NCBI GenBank assembly: GCA_964346375.1
Contig: CAYFUL010000012.1
Span: 1 to 32,550 of the forward strand
Direction: 5' to 3'
Length of the DNA stretch: 32,550 nucleotides
Source: CAYFUL01 sp964346375
Lineage (GTDB): Bacteria; Bacillota; Clostridia; Tissierellales; Peptoniphilaceae
Shown here: positions 17,866 through 25,206 of the stretch, in pieces
How positions within the stretch are numbered: position 1 is the stretch's first letter
Layout: the number at the start of each line of letters is the position of its first letter
Made by a program: the position numbers and the translations under genes
Notes under the pieces: generated by a model
What the model was told of the DNA's origin: nothing
The model's input: the letters and a program-made list of their open reading frames with translations, nothing else
Database searches by the model: none

Positions 17866-18306
17866 ATGGACGAAACAGATGCAATAATTCTTACTGTACT
17901 GAAAGAAAATGCCAGGCACTCTCTTTCTGATATAAGTGAAAGGGCGAACCTTTCCATACCCGCAGTAAGGGAAAGGATTAAGAAACTAGAAAATAAAGGT
18001 GCTATAAAGAGTTATACTACGATTTTAAATAAGGACTTTTTTGGGAAGGACATTTCCTGTTATGTATTAGTTACACTTAGTAATGACGAAGAGGGGAACC
18101 AAGAGTTCTTTAGACTTGTTGAGGAAGAACCTGAAATCCTAGAGTGTCATTTTATTACAGGTGAATATGAGTACATACTAAAGGTGGTAACAGATAATAC
18201 TAAATCATTGGAAAGGCTTTTAAAGAAGTTTAGAATTACCAAGTGTATTAAATTTACAAAATCCACTACAGTTCTTTCAACCTACAAGGAAAAATACAGT
18301 ATTTAA
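17866..18306 (+). CDS. Lrp/AsnC-family transcriptional regulator
   Basis: The 146-aa protein has an N-terminal HTH (MDETDAIILTVLKENAR, then LSDISERANLSIPAVRERIKKLE, residues 1-50) and a C-terminal RAM ligand-binding domain (about 68-140, with ECHFITGEYEYILKV). Lrp-type proteins form octamers and sense amino acids. The gene ends 8 nt before the alcohol dehydrogenase, so the two are probably cotranscribed. The ligand cannot be told from sequence. Confidence 0.92.
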   Translation: MDETDAIILTVLKENARHSLSDISERANLSIPAVRERIKKLENKGAIKSYTTILNKDFFGKDISCYVLVTLSNDEEGNQEFFRLVEEEPEILECHFITGEYEYILKVVTDNTKSLERLLKKFRITKCIKFTKSTTVLSTYKEKYSI

Positions 18307-18314
18307 GAAGCATT

Positions 18315-19502
18315 ATGAAAGATTTTATTTTTAACATTGGAACTAGAATTAACTTTGGGTCAATGAATATTGAGGACATTCCAAAGGAAGTTAAAAGATT
18401 TGGCGGAAGTAGAGTTCTACTATGCTATGGGAAAAACAGTATAAAGAAATCTGGACTTTATGACCATATTTGTAACGGACTTCGTGAAAATAATATTGAA
18501 GTTTTTGACCTAGGTGGCATTGATCCAAATCCAAGGATTAATTATGTACGAGAGGGAGTTAAAATTGCAAGGGAAAATAACTGCGACTTTGTACTTGCAG
18601 TTGGTGGCGGATCTGTAATAGACTGTGCGAAAGTTATTGCAGCGGCATTTTACGCTGAAAGCGACCCTTGGAATATTGTAATTAAAACTGAAAAAATTGT
18701 AGATGCCCTTCCTCTTGGAGCGGTACTTACACTAAGTGCCACAGGTTCAGAGATGGATAATACTGCAGTTATTACAAATTTAGAGACTAAGGAAAAATTG
18801 GCTATTGCCTCTCCTAAAATGCTTCCTAAATTTGCAATTATGAACCCAGAAATTACATTCTCTCTACCAGAGAAGCAAACTTCTGCAGGAGTTGCAGATA
18901 TTATTAGTCATACCCTTGAGTCCTACTTTACTACATTTAATGGTGAGTATTTTCAAGATAGGGTTGCAGAGGCTATTTTAAAAACCTGTGTAAAATATGG
19001 TCCTATTGCATTAAGTGAGCCTAATGATTATGAAGCTAGGGCAAATATTATGTGGGCGTCCTCTTGGGCTATTAATGGACTTATTTCCACTGGTAAAACT
19101 ACTGGATGGACAGTTCACCCTATGGAGCATGAACTCTCTGCCTACTACGATATTAACCATGGCCAGGGACTTGCTATTCTTACGCCAAGGTATTTAAAGT
19201 ATATTTTAAACGAGGAAACTGCTGAAAAAATTGCAGAACTTGGATATTCTGTATTTAATATTGAAAAGACAGATTCTGTAGAAGATGATGCCCTAAGTGC
19301 AATTAATGCCCTTGCAAAATTCTTCTATGAAGATATGAAAATTCCATCTACTCTTGGAGAAGTTGGAGTTGGAGAGGAACACTTAAAGGAAATGGCAGAG
19401 GCGGCTATAAAAAATTCTGGTATTTCTAAAAATGTTTATGTAAAATTAAGTGCAGAGGATGTTGAAGAAATTTATAAGATGAGCTTAAAAGATTGGAAAT
19501 AG
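18315..19502 (+). CDS. Iron-containing alcohol dehydrogenase (butanol dehydrogenase type)
   Basis: The 395-aa protein is a group III Fe-ADH, closest in motif pattern to NAD(P)H-dependent butanol dehydrogenases (BdhA/YugJ). The nucleotide motif GGGSVIDCAKVIA lies near 97-109. The metal ligands are in GVADIISHTLE (D195, H199), HPMEHELSA (H267 region) and YDINHGQGLA (H281 region). It would reduce aldehydes to alcohols during fermentation, or work in reverse. No strong RBS precedes ATG 18315, so it may be coupled to the Lrp gene. Its last codons form the left arm of a terminator. Confidence 0.93.
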   Translation: MKDFIFNIGTRINFGSMNIEDIPKEVKRFGGSRVLLCYGKNSIKKSGLYDHICNGLRENNIEVFDLGGIDPNPRINYVREGVKIARENNCDFVLAVGGGSVIDCAKVIAAAFYAESDPWNIVIKTEKIVDALPLGAVLTLSATGSEMDNTAVITNLETKEKLAIASPKMLPKFAIMNPEITFSLPEKQTSAGVADIISHTLESYFTTFNGEYFQDRVAEAILKTCVKYGPIALSEPNDYEARANIMWASSWAINGLISTGKTTGWTVHPMEHELSAYYDINHGQGLAILTPRYLKYILNEETAEKIAELGYSVFNIEKTDSVEDDALSAINALAKFFYEDMKIPSTLGEVGVGEEHLKEMAEAAIKNSGISKNVYVKLSAEDVEEIYKMSLKDWK

Positions 19503-19518
19503 ACTCCAATCTTTTTTT
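19487..19518 (+). terminator. Intrinsic terminator between the ADH and ybjQ genes
   Basis: A perfect 11-bp stem (AAAAGATTGGA / TCCAATCTTTT) with a 7-nt loop ends in a T tract to 19518. The left arm lies in the ADH coding end. The ybjQ RBS AGGAGGAA starts at the next base (19519). Confidence 0.8.
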
Positions 19519-19528
19519 AGGAGGAATT

Positions 19529-19855
19529 ATGATAGTTGTTACAGCTGATAGACTTGAAGGATATGAAATTGTAGAGTATCTTGGAATTGTCCATGGTGAA
19601 AATGTAAATGGAATTAATTTTATGAAGGACTTTGGTGCAGGACTTAGAAATATTTTTGGCGGAAGGGCTTCTGGCTACGAAAACGAAGTTATTTCTATGA
19701 GGGAGGACTGTACGAGAGAGATGGTTAAGAGAGCTGAAAAGTTAGGAGCAGATGGAATTATTGGAGTTTCATACGACTACGATTCAATTGGGGAAGGCGG
19801 ACAGATGCTAATGTTAAATGTTTCTGGTACAGCTGTTAGACTTCGTAAAATTTGA
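19529..19855 (+). CDS. YbjQ/UPF0145 family protein
   Basis: The 108-aa protein matches the YbjQ fold family, which forms homopentamers and has been suggested to bind metal. VVTADRLEGYEIVEYLGIV, SMREDCTREMVKRAEKLGADGIIGVSYD and the C-terminal SGTAVRL are family signatures. ATG 19529 is chosen over the in-frame TTG at 19493 because AGGAGGAA lies 3-10 nt upstream and the upstream residues are terminator sequence. Function is unknown. Its stop overlaps the -35 box of the next promoter. Confidence 0.9.
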   Translation: MIVVTADRLEGYEIVEYLGIVHGENVNGINFMKDFGAGLRNIFGGRASGYENEVISMREDCTREMVKRAEKLGADGIIGVSYDYDSIGEGGQMLMLNVSGTAVRLRKI

Positions 19856-19880
19856 CATTGTGTAAATTTTGATGTATATC
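19852..19880 (+). promoter_or_regulatory. Strong promoter of the TPP riboswitch transcript
   Basis: A consensus -35 TTGACA (19852-19857) overlaps the ybjQ stop codon. A 17-nt spacer leads to -10 TATATC (19875-19880). Transcription would start about where the aptamer begins. Confidence 0.7.
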
Positions 19881-19885
19881 TAAGT

Positions 19886-19966
19886 AAAACAGGGGAGCAT
19901 TTTGCTGAGAGGAAGTTTTACTTCGACCCTTTACCTGATGTGGATAATGCCGCCGTAGGAAGTCAT
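19886..19966 (+). ncRNA. TPP riboswitch (THI element) aptamer
   Basis: The conserved core is present in order: AGGGGAGC, GCTGAGAGG (19904-19912), a variable P3 hairpin, GACCCTTTACCTGAT and TGGATAATGCC, then GCCGTAGGA ending near 19960. It binds thiamine pyrophosphate and normally represses thiamine synthesis or transport genes. AAAACAGGGG at 19886-19895 is perfectly complementary to CCCCTGTTTT at 19990-19999, the right arm of the terminator, so an antiterminator can form when the aptamer is empty. No recognisable thiamine gene follows. Confidence 0.93.
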
Positions 19967-19978
19967 AGGGGATTTTTT

Positions 19979-20003
19979 ACAGGGGCTTGCCCCTGTTTTT
20001 TTT
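19979..20003 (+). terminator. Terminator of the TPP riboswitch
   Basis: The stem ACAGGGG / CCCCTGT with loop CTTG is followed by eight T. It is the expression platform: ligand-bound aptamer leaves this stem free to form and stops transcription. Confidence 0.92.
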
Positions 20004-20012
20004 ATTTCTTTT

Positions 20013-20150
20013 GAAGGGAATAGAGGCGGAGCGCCCTTTATTTTAATTATTAGCGATGGGAAGCCGTGTTTCGGCGTGAGAGGATACCATTAAGTATCGA
20101 CCGAAAGTATTTTTACTGGGAGCTAGTAACTCCCATATCAAAGGAGAGTC
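20013..20150 (+). ncRNA. Structured leader RNA of unknown class with a possible RBS switch
   Basis: After a small hairpin region (20014-20038) come GCCG/CGGC (20063-20075), GATAC/GTATC (20083-20098), AGTA/TACT (20106-20117) and GGGAG/CTCCC (20118-20134). GATGGGA (20055-20061) can pair with TCCCATATC (20131-20139, two-base bulge) to close a multi-branch structure. CTCC (20130-20133) can also pair with GGAG of the RBS (20143-20146). These pairings exclude each other. TGAGAGGA-hairpin-TCGACC is shared with the TPP aptamer just upstream, but the TPP 3' half is missing. I could not assign it to a riboswitch class I know. Confidence 0.5.
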
Positions 20151-20153
20151 GTT

Positions 20154-20288
20154 ATGAAAACAAATACTAAAAGAAACCCTCAAGGACACCTTGAGGATTT
20201 TTTTATGGGAAATATTAAAAATATAAATTTTTACAGAGTAATAATACTAAATGTTACTAAGGAAATTTTCGTCAATAATATAGATTAG
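20154..20288 (+). pseudogene. Short reading frame (44 codons) after the leader; probable deletion scar of a lost gene
   Basis: ATG 20154 has a textbook RBS (AAAGGAGAG, 20140-20148). The frame opens MKTNTKR, a common start of small integral membrane transporter subunits, then passes straight through an intrinsic terminator (20178-20204) and ends at TAG 20286. A normal gene does not hold a terminator 25 nt after its start codon, so the middle of a former gene was probably deleted; a leader peptide is the alternative. The 3' half overlaps the tail of the Fic remnant on the other strand. Confidence 0.45.
20178..20204 (+). terminator. Intrinsic terminator inside the short reading frame
   Basis: A perfect 8-bp stem CCTCAAGG / CCTTGAGG with an ACA loop is followed by A and seven T. 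Confidence 0.88.
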
Positions 20289-21478
20289 TGGATGTTTTTT
20301 TATGGCTTTTATTGCTCCACTTTTTTTTTTTTTTTCTAGATATAATTTAACTATATTGTTGCTAAATTTTTCAGCTGTCAAAGCTAATATTGTACTTCTT
20401 TCTAAACCCACATTTGAATGAAAATAATAACTTTGGAATAGCTAGTACAGTATACTTCGCTTTAACTCTGTATTTAAAATTTCAACTTCTTTTTTTATAA
20501 ATTCTTCTGCATTACTTAGTTTCTCGCGTTTATCTAGTAGATTATGAATAATATCTTCTTGTCCCTCAATTAGAATTTTAAAAAATTCATCTACAAAAAA
20601 ATTCATTTCTCCCCTATTGATGTTAGAGTTTGTAATATCAAATGCCTTGTAGTAATCTCCTTTTTTTATCCATGAACCTCGTGCTAGGCTCATTGCAGTT
20701 AAATAATTATACTCCTCTCGCAAAATCATACTGCTAATAAATCTACTTACCCTGCCATTTCCATCGTAAAAAGGATGAATATAGCCAAAGTAATAGTGGC
20801 CAATTGCAACTCTTAGTAATAGATCAATATCTTCATTTTTTAAAAATGTTAGTAAATCCCTAATATGCTCTTCTATATTTTCCTCTCCAGATACTCCTCT
20901 ATGAATAGTCTTTCCACTTACTGAATTTTTCTTTTGTACACATACATCATCTTTTCTAAAAAACTTTCCATCAGGAAGTTCTGAACCAGTTATTTCACCA
21001 TGAGTTATCTTATCGTAAATTTTTCGAATATCTTTACTATCTTCTGGTCGTTTTAAAATTTCATTATCAATTAATAAAATGTATGAGTTTATCATACTTT
21101 CAAATCGCTCATCAGATTTATTTTTTGTAGTTAGTAGATGTCTTGCTGTATCAATTATCTCTCTTTTTTCTGATTAAACTCCCTCTAAATTGTTTGAACT
21201 CTGTAATTCACTTGATAGTAAATCCAGTAGAAAGGCTCTTTCTGCTACACCAGGTAACTCATTAGATAAATTTTCCAAGTATAAATTATTTTTTTCACTA
21301 GACTTATATATTTGTCCGTATCTTTGTTATAAACATAGTATAATTGGTAAACATCATTTTGCTGATATGGTTTTATATATAGTCCCATTTTAAAAGTTTC
21401 TTCAAAATCAAAACGGTCTTTATAAGTTTTAAGGTATTCCTCTTTTTCACTATAGTATCTTTTAAAAAGATAAATCAT
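20247..21478 (-). pseudogene. Fic-family AMPylase, broken by a frameshift and two in-frame stops
   Basis: Read on the minus strand from ATG 21478 (RBS AGGTGAT), about 410 codons can be followed. The N-terminus runs to SLVKK at the A7 run (plus-strand T7, 21289-21295), where one A is missing. The frame then continues with a class II inhibitory motif SNNLEG, a TAA stop (21176-21174), SEKREIIDTARHLL, the catalytic motif HPFYDGNGR, and EILNTELKRSILY with a TAG stop (20444-20442). It resumes with HSNVGLERSTILALTAEKF, an A15 tract and TAG at 20249-20247. Fic enzymes transfer AMP to Ser/Thr/Tyr of target proteins. The longest intact piece, 21095-20442 (217 aa), holds the whole catalytic core without the inhibitory helix. 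Confidence 0.8.
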
Positions 21479-21508
21479 ATTTATCACCTTTTTTTACTTT
21501 TTCTATGG

Positions 21509-21525
21509 TTATCTCCTAGAGATAA
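21509..21525. promoter_or_regulatory. Perfect palindrome in the Fic leader
   Basis: TTATCTC-CTA-GAGATAA lies between the Fic promoter and start codon. Together with ATTTATC (21548-21554) and GATAAAT (21573-21579) around the promoter dyad, it gives four GATAA-type half sites, suggesting an operator or an mRNA hairpin. Confidence 0.45.
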
Positions 21526-21560
21526 ATCAAATTTTTGCGTTTTTTTCATTTATCTACCTT

Positions 21561-21590
21561 ATTGTACAATAGGATAAATTTAAAATTCAA
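21561..21590 (-). promoter_or_regulatory. Promoter of the Fic gene
   Basis: On the minus strand TTGAAT (21590-21585), an 18-nt spacer and TACAAT (21566-21561). The -10 lies inside the dyad TATTGTACAATA (21560-21571). Confidence 0.5.
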
Positions 21591-21619
21591 CTTTTTTCAC
21601 TTTTCGTAAGGGCAACAAT

Positions 21620-21648
21620 TTAATAATCTTTTTTATTACAAGTATAGA
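21620..21648 (+). promoter_or_regulatory. Weak candidate promoter of the dioxygenase gene
   Basis: TTAATA (21620-21625), 17 nt, TATAGA (21643-21648), 33 nt before ATG 21681. Both boxes are imperfect. Confidence 0.3.
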
Positions 21649-21680
21649 TTCTAATGGGTATATATTTTTCAGGAGTTGAT

Positions 21681-22457
21681 ATGATGAAAAAATTGCCCGT
21701 TATTTTTGTTGGTCATGGGGATCCCATGATTGCCCTTAGAGATGACAGTTTAACTAGAAAATTTACAAGTATTGGCAATGATCTTATAGCCAATTACGGT
21801 AAACCTAAGGCTATTCTATGTATTTCTGCCCATTGGTACACCGATGGTTCGTTTACTCAAAATGAGGACCATCCTAGACAGATCTACGATATGTATGGTT
21901 TCCCCGATAAGCTTTATAAAGTTCAGTATCCGGCACAGGGTTCTAAGGAACTTTCTGAAAGGGTAAGTGTTCTTCTTGGTAGTGATGTCAGTTTTAATAA
22001 CTCTTGGGGTATTGACCATGGTACTTGGACCGTTCTTGTTCATATGTTTCCAAAAGGGGATATTCCTGTGGTACAGCTTTCTGTTAATAGGAGTTTAAGT
22101 GAGGATGATGTCTATGAAATTGGTAAGAGGCTTGCTCCTTTAAGGGATGAGGGTTTTCTTATTATTGGAAGTGGAAATATTGTCCATAATCTTTCCATGG
22201 TTGACTGGCACAGTAGTAGTGGTAGTGAAATGGCATATGCATTTAACGATTTTATTGTTGATGCAGTTGTTAATGGCAATCATTTTAAAGCCATTAATTA
22301 TTTAGATGCTCCCTACGGTAAGTACGCCGTTCCTATAAACGACCACTACCTTCCTCTTATCTATTGCCTTGGTGCAAGTGGTGATTCCAAGGTTTATGTT
22401 TTTAATAATGTTTGTAATCTTGGTGCTATTTCCATGACGGGGTTTATTTTTAGTTAA
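21681..22457 (+). CDS. Extradiol ring-cleavage dioxygenase, class III (YgiD/4,5-DOPA dioxygenase family)
   Basis: The protein is about 258 aa from ATG 21681, placed 5 nt after AGGAG (21671-21675); upstream in-frame ATG 21654 has no RBS and ATG 21684 is a close alternative. LPVIFVGHGDPM (first metal His), CISAHWYTDGSF (second His), NSWGIDHGTWTVLVHMFP and GSGNIVHNL (third His) are family motifs. Members bind Zn or Fe and cleave catechol-like aromatics; the substrate here cannot be told. It is a single-gene unit with its own terminator. Confidence 0.9.
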   Translation: MMKKLPVIFVGHGDPMIALRDDSLTRKFTSIGNDLIANYGKPKAILCISAHWYTDGSFTQNEDHPRQIYDMYGFPDKLYKVQYPAQGSKELSERVSVLLGSDVSFNNSWGIDHGTWTVLVHMFPKGDIPVVQLSVNRSLSEDDVYEIGKRLAPLRDEGFLIIGSGNIVHNLSMVDWHSSSGSEMAYAFNDFIVDAVVNGNHFKAINYLDAPYGKYAVPINDHYLPLIYCLGASGDSKVYVFNNVCNLGAISMTGFIFS

Positions 22458-22481
22458 TGTGCAGTTTCTGCACATTTTTTT
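22456..22481 (+). terminator. Intrinsic terminator of the dioxygenase gene
   Basis: AATGTGCAG / CTGCACATT, a 9-bp stem with TTT loop overlapping the stop codon, followed by a T tract. Confidence 0.92.
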
Positions 22482-22494
22482 GCCCTTAAAAGCC

Positions 22495-22523
22495 TTTAAA
22501 ATCTGATGTAAATCTAATATAAT
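22495..22523 (+). promoter_or_regulatory. Promoter of the CBS-pyrophosphatase gene
   Basis: TTTAAA (22495-22500), 17 nt, perfect TATAAT (22518-22523). RBS GGGAGG lies at 22534-22539 before ATG 22545. Confidence 0.65.
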
Positions 22524-22544
22524 GAATCCGTTAGGGAGGATTAA

Positions 22545-24200
22545 ATGAACAAAAAAGATTTAGTATATATTACGGGACATAAAAATCCCGATTCCGATTC
22601 CATTTGCGCTGCTATTGCCTATGGAAGTTTAAAAAATAGAATTGGCAAGGTTGAAGCAATTCCTATTAGACAGGGTGAAATTAATAGGGAAACTCAATTT
22701 ATTTTAGACTACTTTAATATTGAGGCGCCTATTTTAAAAACCACTATGAAACCTAAAGTTAGTGAACTTGATTTTGACTCTCCCAAGGTTATTTCCAAGG
22801 ACACTACTATTAACAAGGCTCTTAATATTATTCGAAGCGAAAGTAATTCAACTCTCCAAGTGGTAGGGGATAGGGAGGAGCTTATTGGCGTTGTTACTCT
22901 TTCTAATATTACCAATAGCTACATGGATATTTGGGACGAAAATATCCTTGGAAGATCTGGAACTACCCTTGATAATATTTTAGAGGTTCTTAGGGCTGAA
23001 ATTAAGTTTCTTCCTGAAAATCCAAGGGAACTTTCTGGCCGTATGACTGTTTTTGCAATGGAACCTGGGGATATTGACTACTATATTAGCGAAAATGATT
23101 TAGTTATTGTTGGGAATAGGGATAATGCTCAAAAAAAGGCACTGGAACTTGGTGTTAGTCTTTTAATTTTAACTATTGGATCTGAAATTTCCGAGGAAAA
23201 TCTTGAAATTGCTAGGAAAAATAACGTCACTGTTATTTCTACTGAATTAAATACCTTTTTAGCATCTAGGTTGCTTCCTCTTTCAATTCCCGTTGAACAC
23301 GTTATGACTACCGAAAACATTATTAAGTTTAGATATGACGAGTATGTTGACGATATTAAAAGGATTATGGCTAATTCTAGGTTTAGATCCTATCCTATTG
23401 TAAACGACAAAAATCAAGTTGTTGGCAGTATTTCAAGGTACCATTTGATTTCCAATAAGAAGAAGAGTCTTATTCTTGTTGACCATAACGAAAAAAATCA
23501 ATCTGTTGGAGATATTGACTCTGCTGAAATTATTGAGATTATAGACCACCATAGAGTTGCAAATATTGCTACCGACGCTCCTATTTTCTTTAGGAATATG
23601 CCTGTGGGAAGTACCTCTACTATTATTTCAATGATGTACTTTGAAAAGGGGGTTGTTCCTAGTAAGGAGATTGCCGGTATTCTTTCTGCTGCAATTATTT
23701 CAGATACTCTTCTTTTAAGAAGCCCAACCTCTACTGATACAGATAGGCGAATGTTAGAGAGAATGGCACGTATCGCCGGCATTGATATTGAAAGTTTTGC
23801 TATGGAAATGTTTAAACATGGTACCTCTATTGAAGGGAAATCTCCCGATGATTTACTTAACGAGGATATGAAACAGTTTGATATTTACGGCGAACCTATT
23901 AGAGTTGCCCAAGTTTTTACCATGGATTTAGATGGCCTTGTAAATATTAAAGAGGACCTTGTTAATTCCATGGAGGAGATTGTAAAAAGGGAAAAAATTT
24001 CCACATATGTTATGGTATTTACTGACATTATCTCTGAAGTTTCTGAGATTATTCCCGTTGGAATGTACACTAAGGAAATTGCAGAGGAGTTTAATGCAAA
24101 AGATGGAGATGTAAGTTTTAGGGCTAAGGGTGTTCTATCTAGAAAGAAACAGGTTATTCCGCCGATTAATTCGGCTGTTGCTAAGGCAAAGGAAGTATAG
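22545..24200 (+). CDS. ppaC: Manganese-dependent inorganic pyrophosphatase with CBS and DRTGG domains
   Basis: The 551-aa protein is a family II pyrophosphatase with a regulatory insert. The DHH domain is split: YITGHKNPDSDS (about 8-19) at the start and EIIDHHRVANIATDAP near 330-345. Between them lie CBS1 (about 75-130), a DRTGG domain (about 140-245) and CBS2 (about 255-312). The C-terminal DHHA2 domain carries IPVGMYTKE and an RKKQVIPP terminus. In clostridial relatives AMP/ADP inhibit and ATP or diadenosine tetraphosphate activate through these inserts. It removes PPi from biosynthesis, so activity would follow cell energy state. Confidence 0.95.
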   Translation: MNKKDLVYITGHKNPDSDSICAAIAYGSLKNRIGKVEAIPIRQGEINRETQFILDYFNIEAPILKTTMKPKVSELDFDSPKVISKDTTINKALNIIRSESNSTLQVVGDREELIGVVTLSNITNSYMDIWDENILGRSGTTLDNILEVLRAEIKFLPENPRELSGRMTVFAMEPGDIDYYISENDLVIVGNRDNAQKKALELGVSLLILTIGSEISEENLEIARKNNVTVISTELNTFLASRLLPLSIPVEHVMTTENIIKFRYDEYVDDIKRIMANSRFRSYPIVNDKNQVVGSISRYHLISNKKKSLILVDHNEKNQSVGDIDSAEIIEIIDHHRVANIATDAPIFFRNMPVGSTSTIISMMYFEKGVVPSKEIAGILSAAIISDTLLLRSPTSTDTDRRMLERMARIAGIDIESFAMEMFKHGTSIEGKSPDDLLNEDMKQFDIYGEPIRVAQVFTMDLDGLVNIKEDLVNSMEEIVKREKISTYVMVFTDIISEVSEIIPVGMYTKEIAEEFNAKDGDVSFRAKGVLSRKKQVIPPINSAVAKAKEV

Positions 24201-24225
24201 ATAGTACTTGTAAATAATAGAAAAG

Positions 24226-24231
24226 TATAAT
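24226..24231 (+). promoter_or_regulatory. -10 box before plsX
   Basis: A perfect TATAAT 22 nt before ATG 24254. The best upstream boxes (TACTTG/TTGTAA at 24205-24213) are spaced too closely, so the -35 is unclear. RBS CGGAGGAT follows. Confidence 0.4.
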
Positions 24232-24253
24232 ATATTAAAAAAACGGAGGATTT

Positions 24254-25195
24254 ATGAGGCTTATTTTCGACGCAATGGGAGGCGATTACGCGCCCCTTGA
24301 AATAGTTAAGGGTGCAATTATGGCAAGGGACGAATTAAACGTCGAGATTGCCCTTGTAGGAGCTAGAGAGGCTATTGAAACTGCCCTTGATAATATAAAT
24401 TACAGTGGAAATTCCATAGAGATTATTGAGGCGGGTAGTGTTATTACTAATGAGGAGGACCCTGCCCTTGCTATTAGAAGAAAAAAGGAGTCTAGCCTTG
24501 TTATTGCCCTTAATGAATTAAAAGAGGGTAGGGCAGATGCCCTTGTATCTGCTGGCTCTACTGGCGCACTACTTGCGGGAGGACTTTTTATTGTTGGCAG
24601 AAAGGAAGGAATTAAAAGAGCTGTTCTTCCTACTACTCTTCCAAGATTGGGTGGTAAGGTTACAATAATTGACTCTGGGGCAAATGTTGATGTTGAGCCT
24701 GAACTTCTACTTCAGTTTGCAGAAATGGGTTCAGAATACTTAACTGAACTGGGAACAGAAAATCCAAAGGTTGGTCTACTAAGTGTTGGTACAGAATCCC
24801 ACAAGGGTAATAGCCAAACTAAGGAGGCTTATAGATTATTAACTGAATCTAGCCTAAACTTTATTGGCAATATTGAAGGAAGGGACATTGCCCTTTCTGA
24901 TGTGGACTTGGTAATTTGCGATGGCTTTGTTGGAAATGTTGTACTTAAACATACTGAAGGCCTAGCTGAATTTTTACTTGGCACTTTTAAAAAGACCCTT
25001 GGAAGTCTAGACCTTGATAGTGAAAATCTAAAGAAGATTGCAATGGGTATGTCTAAGGTTAGTAAGGATTTAGATTACAGGGAATACGGCGGTACTCCAC
25101 TTCTTGGACTAAAGAAAAATGTTATTAAGGCACATGGAAGTAGTGACGCTCTTGCTATAAAAAATGCTGCGGCAGTGTGTTTAAATATAAAATAA
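24254..25195 (+). CDS. plsX: Phosphate acyltransferase PlsX
   Basis: The 313-aa protein starts with the family signature MRLIFDAMGGDYAPLEIVKGA and contains SAGSTGALLAGG (about 100-111), DSGANVDVEP and CDGFVGNVVLKHTEG. It is slightly shorter than typical 330-aa members. PlsX makes acyl-phosphate from acyl-ACP for PlsY in phospholipid synthesis. The acyl carrier gene follows 11 nt later, and the operon continues to ftsY. Confidence 0.96.
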   Translation: MRLIFDAMGGDYAPLEIVKGAIMARDELNVEIALVGAREAIETALDNINYSGNSIEIIEAGSVITNEEDPALAIRRKKESSLVIALNELKEGRADALVSAGSTGALLAGGLFIVGRKEGIKRAVLPTTLPRLGGKVTIIDSGANVDVEPELLLQFAEMGSEYLTELGTENPKVGLLSVGTESHKGNSQTKEAYRLLTESSLNFIGNIEGRDIALSDVDLVICDGFVGNVVLKHTEGLAEFLLGTFKKTLGSLDLDSENLKKIAMGMSKVSKDLDYREYGGTPLLGLKKNVIKAHGSSDALAIKNAAAVCLNIK

Positions 25196-25206
25196 AAGGA
25201 GAAATT

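Noticed and set aside
20041..20150. Assignment of the second leader to SAM, FMN, cobalamin, THF, preQ1, glycine, guanidine-I or fluoride riboswitches
   Set aside because: I compared remembered consensus motifs and none fits over the whole length; only the short TGAGAGGA...TCGACC core is shared with the TPP class.
20322..20336. T15 tract as a terminator
   Set aside because: No adjacent stem on the plus strand; on the minus strand it encodes consecutive Lys codons of the Fic remnant.
21190..21393. Plus-strand 67-aa frame in the Fic region
   Set aside because: It is antisense to the Fic N-terminal coding sequence and has no RBS.
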